A stretch of 11,066 nucleotides of DNA. It comes from Eudoraea sp. GTDB taxonomy: Bacteria > Bacteroidota > Bacteroidia > Flavobacteriales > Flavobacteriaceae. This document shows, piece after piece, positions 7,946 to 11,066 of this stretch (its first letter is position 1; each line of letters starts with the position of its first letter). Below the pieces are notes generated by a model. The model was not told where the DNA came from. It ran no database searches and saw only the letters and a program-made list of their open reading frames with translations. The position numbers were made by a program, and so were the translations under genes. The stretch spans positions 1 to 11,066 of the forward strand of contig JABDPH010000178.1 of the NCBI GenBank assembly GCA_013042925.1, in the 5' to 3' direction.

Positions 7946-8758
7946 TTAACGAAATTCTCTTTGTCGCTTAGCCTCAAAGATAAGAATTGCAGCCGATACC
8001 GAAACATTCATGGAATCTATTACACCTTGCATTGGGATTATAATACTCTGATCAGATTTTTCCAACCATTCAGGGGTAAGCCCGGTTGCTTCAGTACCTA
8101 CCGCAATGGCACAGCCCTTTTTATAATCTACTTCCGTATAGATACATGAAGCCGACAACTCGGCAGAATAGATGGTTATTTTATTTTCTTTTAAAAATCT
8201 GATCACGTCTTTAGTCGTTCCCGTTGCGATATTTACGGTAAAAAGACACCCAACGCTAGACCTGATTATATTCGGATTATAAAGATCCCCGTTATTATTT
8301 ACAATGATTACAGCATCCAGGTTTGCCGCGTCTGCTGTTCTTAATAAGGCTCCAATATTCCCCGGTTTTTCAGGTGCTTCAGCTACTAATATCAGTGGAC
8401 TTTGATCCCTAAATGAAATATCGGATAAACTATGTTTTTTTGAAGTGGCAATAGCAACTATTCCCTCGGTACCTTCTCTGTAGGCTATTTTTTGGTATAT
8501 TTCATGAGTAACTTCTATTAATTCGGGAATCTTGTCCAACCGGCTTATTAATTGCCTCACTTTTTCTTCAGAAATAATTTTAGAGCAAAAAAGGACGCTC
8601 TGAATAGCATAACCCCCTTTGCAGGCTAACTCAAATTCTCGTTGTCCCTCTAAAACAAATGAGCCAGAATTTCTGCGTTCGCGTGATTTTTCCTTTAAAA
8701 CGTATACTTTCTTAACCAAAGGATTTTGTAAACTACTAATCTGCTTTACCTCGCTCAT
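7946..8758 (-). CDS. TrmH/SpoU-family RNA 2'-O-methyltransferase
   Basis: A 270-residue SPOUT-class enzyme that would use S-adenosylmethionine to methylate a ribose 2'-OH in tRNA or rRNA. An N-terminal substrate-binding domain of the SpoU type covers about 33-108. The catalytic trefoil-knot domain shows motif 1 (EKPGNIGALLRTADA, with Asn134 and the catalytic-type Arg140), motif 2 (GTEATGL, 221-227) and motif 3 (IPMQGVIDSMNVSVSAA, with Ser249, Asn251 and Ser253). All three are intact. Length and domain order match the RlmB/TsnR-like two-domain branch; the exact target nucleotide cannot be inferred. It sits between two membrane-protein genes with gaps of about 100-110 bp on each side, so its place in an operon is uncertain. 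No Shine-Dalgarno sequence precedes the ATG. Confidence 0.95.
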   Translation of the reverse strand: MSEVKQISSLQNPLVKKVYVLKEKSRERRNSGSFVLEGQREFELACKGGYAIQSVLFCSKIISEEKVRQLISRLDKIPELIEVTHEIYQKIAYREGTEGIVAIATSKKHSLSDISFRDQSPLILVAEAPEKPGNIGALLRTADAANLDAVIIVNNNGDLYNPNIIRSSVGCLFTVNIATGTTKDVIRFLKENKITIYSAELSASCIYTEVDYKKGCAIAVGTEATGLTPEWLEKSDQSIIIPMQGVIDSMNVSVSAAILIFEAKRQREFR

Positions 8759-8762
8759 AGTA

Positions 8763-8770
8763 CAAAAATA
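8763..8770 (-). promoter_or_regulatory. Candidate -7 element (TATTTTTG) next to the RNA methyltransferase start
   Basis: The minus strand reads TATTTTTG, an exact TAnnTTTG match, only four bases before the ATG at 8758. If functional, transcription would begin at or very near the start codon, giving a leaderless or nearly leaderless mRNA. No -33 element is apparent, and AT-rich chance is a fair alternative. The rest of the 110-bp gap contains no gene. Confidence 0.22.
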
Positions 8771-8868
8771 AATGAATTGATGAACTTTGGGCTTCCTGCC
8801 TTAGAAAGACTATAATTGGAGACAAGGCAAGTAGCTGCCGTTATTTTTTCTTAAGTAATTTACTCAGC

Positions 8869-9939
8869 TTATTCAATCGGATACTTCATATGATAGGTTA
8901 CCAAAAGTGCGACTATTTGCCCATAACTTTTTATTCCCTGTTCCTGGTTATTTGCTTTTAAAAATGAATTAAAAATTGCTTTAAATATGGGCTCTAAAGG
9001 ATTTTGATAGCCCATCCAGAATTTATTGAGCTCTTCGTAGTTTTTTTGTACCCCCCTGTTTAAACGGGAATATAATTCGTGAAATTTCGTTTCATCTTTT
9101 AATTTTATTTCACTTAAAGAATAGCTTAGCGCATAGGCTGATGCAGAATAGTTAAAATAAAGATCCTTATTATGGGCTGTAACTATGTATCCAATAAAAT
9201 TGACTTCATTTTCTGCGGAATATCCAATCTGATGACCGATTTCATGTCCGGTAATCACAGGGAATCTGAAATTAGGTATTTTAGCATTGACCTGAGCTTC
9301 ATTGGTAAACGGATTAAGATAACCTCCATATCCCATGTAGGTTAGTGCAGTACTAAAAGTAGATTTCTTTAAACTTGGATTTTTGTAACTAAAAAGCGCA
9401 AATTTGGTTTCTAGCTCTGAATACCCTTCCAGGGTTTTTTGCATTATTTCCTTCTGACTATAAGGAATCTTCACAATTTGAGAAGTATCTGAAGTAATTT
9501 TATATTGCAACTCATTGGTTCTTTCAATTAGTTTTTCTGTGAAAATTATCAATTCATTGTTGGTATAACTATCTTTTAATCCAAGCTGTTGAGACAAGGG
9601 TATACGGTAATAATTGAAACCCCACATAATATGAAATGTAAAATAGGCCACAGAAAGTATCATAGCGATATCTCTGAAGAAAAGTTTTAAATTTTTTATT
9701 ATCCGGTTTCTATTGGCAATAATATAACATATTGCAAAAATTATTAGGATTGCATAAATTAAGTCGCCCATAGAAAACGGGAGCCAACCAAACACCAGGC
9801 GATAAAGCTTTGAAATAAAGGGATATAGTCCTTTACTGTAATAATTTTCAATTAGCTCAGGATAACTTCCAAGCCACTTTACGATTATTATTTGCGGGAT
9901 GATTGATAGCGCAATCCCATTCTTCAACCTATTATTCAT
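8869..9939 (-). CDS. DUF3810-family membrane protein with HExxH metallopeptidase motif
   Basis: A 356-residue protein matching the DUF3810 family as I recognise it from flavobacteria. Three hydrophobic helices lie near the N-terminus (about 8-24, 58-76 and 90-108), followed by a large domain. That domain has HEIGH (232-236) followed by GYSAENEVNF (239-248), in which Glu243 or Glu245 could be the third zinc ligand of a gluzincin-like site. A conserved-looking Gly/Tyr-rich stretch, YMGYGGYLNP (201-210), precedes it. The domain is presumably on the periplasmic side if the three helices each cross the membrane. It is probably a zinc peptidase, but no substrate is known to me, so function stays open. 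It is transcribed divergently from pepD with a 70-bp gap and precedes the RNA methyltransferase gene by 110 bp. The start is the only ATG upstream of the first membrane helix. Confidence 0.9.
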   Translation of the reverse strand: MNNRLKNGIALSIIPQIIIVKWLGSYPELIENYYSKGLYPFISKLYRLVFGWLPFSMGDLIYAILIIFAICYIIANRNRIIKNLKLFFRDIAMILSVAYFTFHIMWGFNYYRIPLSQQLGLKDSYTNNELIIFTEKLIERTNELQYKITSDTSQIVKIPYSQKEIMQKTLEGYSELETKFALFSYKNPSLKKSTFSTALTYMGYGGYLNPFTNEAQVNAKIPNFRFPVITGHEIGHQIGYSAENEVNFIGYIVTAHNKDLYFNYSASAYALSYSLSEIKLKDETKFHELYSRLNRGVQKNYEELNKFWMGYQNPLEPIFKAIFNSFLKANNQEQGIKSYGQIVALLVTYHMKYPIE

Positions 9940-9944
9940 GAATT

Positions 9945-9952
9945 CAAAAATA
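9945..9952 (-). promoter_or_regulatory. Candidate -7 element (TATTTTTG) next to the DUF3810 start
   Basis: The minus strand carries TATTTTTG five bases before the ATG at 9939, the same octamer and nearly the same spacing as at the RNA methyltransferase gene. Real use would imply a leaderless or nearly leaderless transcript. No -33 element is seen at about 19-21 bp. Confidence 0.22.
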
Positions 9953-9984
9953 CCAATTATCTCGCTAGGTTAATTTGCAATATG

Positions 9985-9992
9985 TACTTTTG
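9985..9992 (+). promoter_or_regulatory. Candidate -7 element (TACTTTTG) for pepD
   Basis: TACTTTTG is an exact TAnnTTTG match lying 17 bases before the pepD ATG, giving a predicted leader of about 10-13 nt. A run of nine A (10000-10008) immediately before the start codon may serve as the A-rich ribosome-binding region usual in Bacteroidota. No clear -33 TTTG is seen. Confidence 0.35.
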
Positions 9993-10009
9993 ATCTTTTA
10001 AAAAAAAAT

Positions 10010-11066
10010 ATGAACAAAGAGATAATACAATTAGAACCACAAAACATCTGGAAAAATTTCTCAAAACTTAATGCTGTACCGCGTCCTTCCAAGAAAGAGG
10101 AGCGAGTTATTAAGTTTATGATGGATTTCGGCAGATCTTTACAATTAGAAACGTTTAAGGATGATGTAGGTAATGTTATAATTAGGAAAGAAGCGTCAAT
10201 AGGAATGGAAGATCGTAAACCCATTACACTTCAATCTCACTTGGATATGGTACATCAAAAAAATTCTACCACGGATTTTGATTTCGATACTCAGGGTATT
10301 GAAATGTATATTGATGGCGATTGGGTTAAGGCAAGAGGCACAACTCTGGGAGCAGATAATGGCATGGGAGTAGCAGCAATTATGAGTTTATTAGAGAGCA
10401 ATGATATTCCACATCCCCCTCTTGAGGCCTTATTCACCATTGATGAAGAAACCGGAATGACCGGGGCTAAAGGATTAAAAGGAGGTATACTCAAAGGTCA
10501 GATTTTATTGAATTTAGACACTGAAGAAGATAACGAAATAGATATTGGATGTGCCGGAGGAATAGATATTACGGCTACAAGATCCTACGGGGTAGAAAAC
10601 GTCTCCAAGGAGTCTATCGCATATGTTATAAGTGTTAAAGGATTGCATGGTGGCCATAGTGGTATGGATATTCACCGCGGTTTTGGAAATGCCAATAAAA
10701 TAATGAATCGACTTTTGCATATGAGTGCAGAAGAATGTGGTGTTAGAGTATCACAAATTGATGGGGGAAGTCTCAGAAATGCCATTCCCCGTGAAAGTTT
10801 TGCAACTATTGTTGTAAAATCAGACCTGAAAAAAGAATTTGAAAATAAAATATCTGAATGGACACATGAGATTAAACAGGAGAATTCTATTATTGAAACA
10901 AAGCTTGAAGTTAGCCTGAATGAAGTTGAAGTTCCTGATGAAGTGATGGAGAAATCGGCCCAGGAGAAAATTTTGAAAGCGGTATACGCAGCACATAATG
11001 GTGTTTATGCAATGAGTACTGCAATTCCCGATTTGGTGGAAACTTCCAATAATATTGCTAGAGTTG
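10010..11066 (+). CDS. pepD: Aminoacyl-histidine dipeptidase (M20 family), C-terminus cut by window edge
   Basis: Cytosolic zinc peptidase that cleaves Xaa-His and other dipeptides. The frame is open from the ATG at 10010 to the right edge, about 352 residues of a family usually near 485. Visible signatures are the metal-site motif SHLDMVHQKN with His77 and Asp79, GADNGMGVA with bridging Asp116, DEETGMTGA with catalytic-type Glu146 and metal ligand Glu147, LDTEED with Asp170, and the CAGG segment that follows. The lid or dimerisation domain begins near GLHGGHSGMDIHRGFGNA. The final His metal ligand lies beyond the window. The start is supported by the PepD-like N-terminus (LEPQNIWKNFSKLNAVPRPS). 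It is divergent from DUF3810, and its own promoter candidate is in the 70-bp gap. Identification is secure; the missing third prevents checking intactness. Confidence 0.96.
   Translation, partial: MNKEIIQLEPQNIWKNFSKLNAVPRPSKKEERVIKFMMDFGRSLQLETFKDDVGNVIIRKEASIGMEDRKPITLQSHLDMVHQKNSTTDFDFDTQGIEMYIDGDWVKARGTTLGADNGMGVAAIMSLLESNDIPHPPLEALFTIDEETGMTGAKGLKGGILKGQILLNLDTEEDNEIDIGCAGGIDITATRSYGVENVSKESIAYVISVKGLHGGHSGMDIHRGFGNANKIMNRLLHMSAEECGVRVSQIDGGSLRNAIPRESFATIVVKSDLKKEFENKISEWTHEIKQENSIIETKLEVSLNEVEVPDEVMEKSAQEKILKAVYAAHNGVYAMSTAIPDLVETSNNIARV

Noticed and set aside
8825..8850. Short stem GGCA/TGCC followed by a T-rich run, resembling a plus-strand terminator
   Set aside because: The stem is only four base pairs, and there is no plus-strand gene upstream for it to terminate. 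On the minus strand the T-run is on the wrong side.
9970..10224. Minus-strand open frame over the pepD start
   Set aside because: It overlaps the conserved PepD N-terminus and the divergent promoter gap, and has no protein-like features.

Overview
The window reads as ordinary chromosomal DNA of a Bacteroidota member, most likely a flavobacterium. It is AT-rich by eye, start codons lack Shine-Dalgarno sequences and are preceded by A/T-rich leaders, and several intergenic gaps carry exact matches to the Bacteroidota -7 promoter element TAnnTTTG. The gene families also fit: a flavobacterial-type DUF3810 protein, a bifunctional Rel, a Fur-family regulator linked to purA, and a cytochrome-type DUF1549/DUF1553 lipoprotein common in marine Bacteroidota and Planctomycetota. 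I cannot name a genus.

Layout: seven genes lie on the minus strand and one on the plus strand at the right edge. Reading the minus strand in transcription order (right to left): a DUF3810 membrane metallopeptidase-like protein (9939-8869), a TrmH/SpoU-family RNA methyltransferase (8758-7946), an M48 Ste24-like membrane protease (7844-6612), a bifunctional (p)ppGpp synthetase/hydrolase Rel (6570-4363), a Fur-family regulator (4265-3810), adenylosuccinate synthase PurA (3794-2523), and a large lipoprotein with haem-binding CxxCH motifs and a LamG domain (2316 to beyond the left edge). Divergent from DUF3810, the aminoacyl-histidine dipeptidase gene pepD starts at 10010 and runs off the right edge. 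No gene-free stretch exceeds 300 bases; the longest is 2317-2522. I see no tRNA, rRNA, CRISPR array, insertion sequence or prophage.

How the genes may work together: Rel sets the (p)ppGpp level, and PurA is the GTP-dependent committed step to AMP and a known (p)ppGpp target in other bacteria. They sit on the same strand with a Fur-family regulator between them, and the fur-purA gap is only 15 bp. This suggests stress signalling, a redox- or metal-responsive regulator and purine synthesis are coupled. The Fur-family protein has no CxxC pair at all, so its structural zinc site is lost, although a plausible regulatory metal site remains. Two 12-bp palindromes exactly 21 bp apart lie just upstream of it, one overlapping a candidate -7 element. 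The remaining genes look like housekeeping functions (RNA modification, membrane proteolysis, dipeptide hydrolysis). I found no convincing undescribed multi-gene system. The most open items are the functions of the DUF1549/DUF1553 lipoprotein and of the DUF3810 protein.
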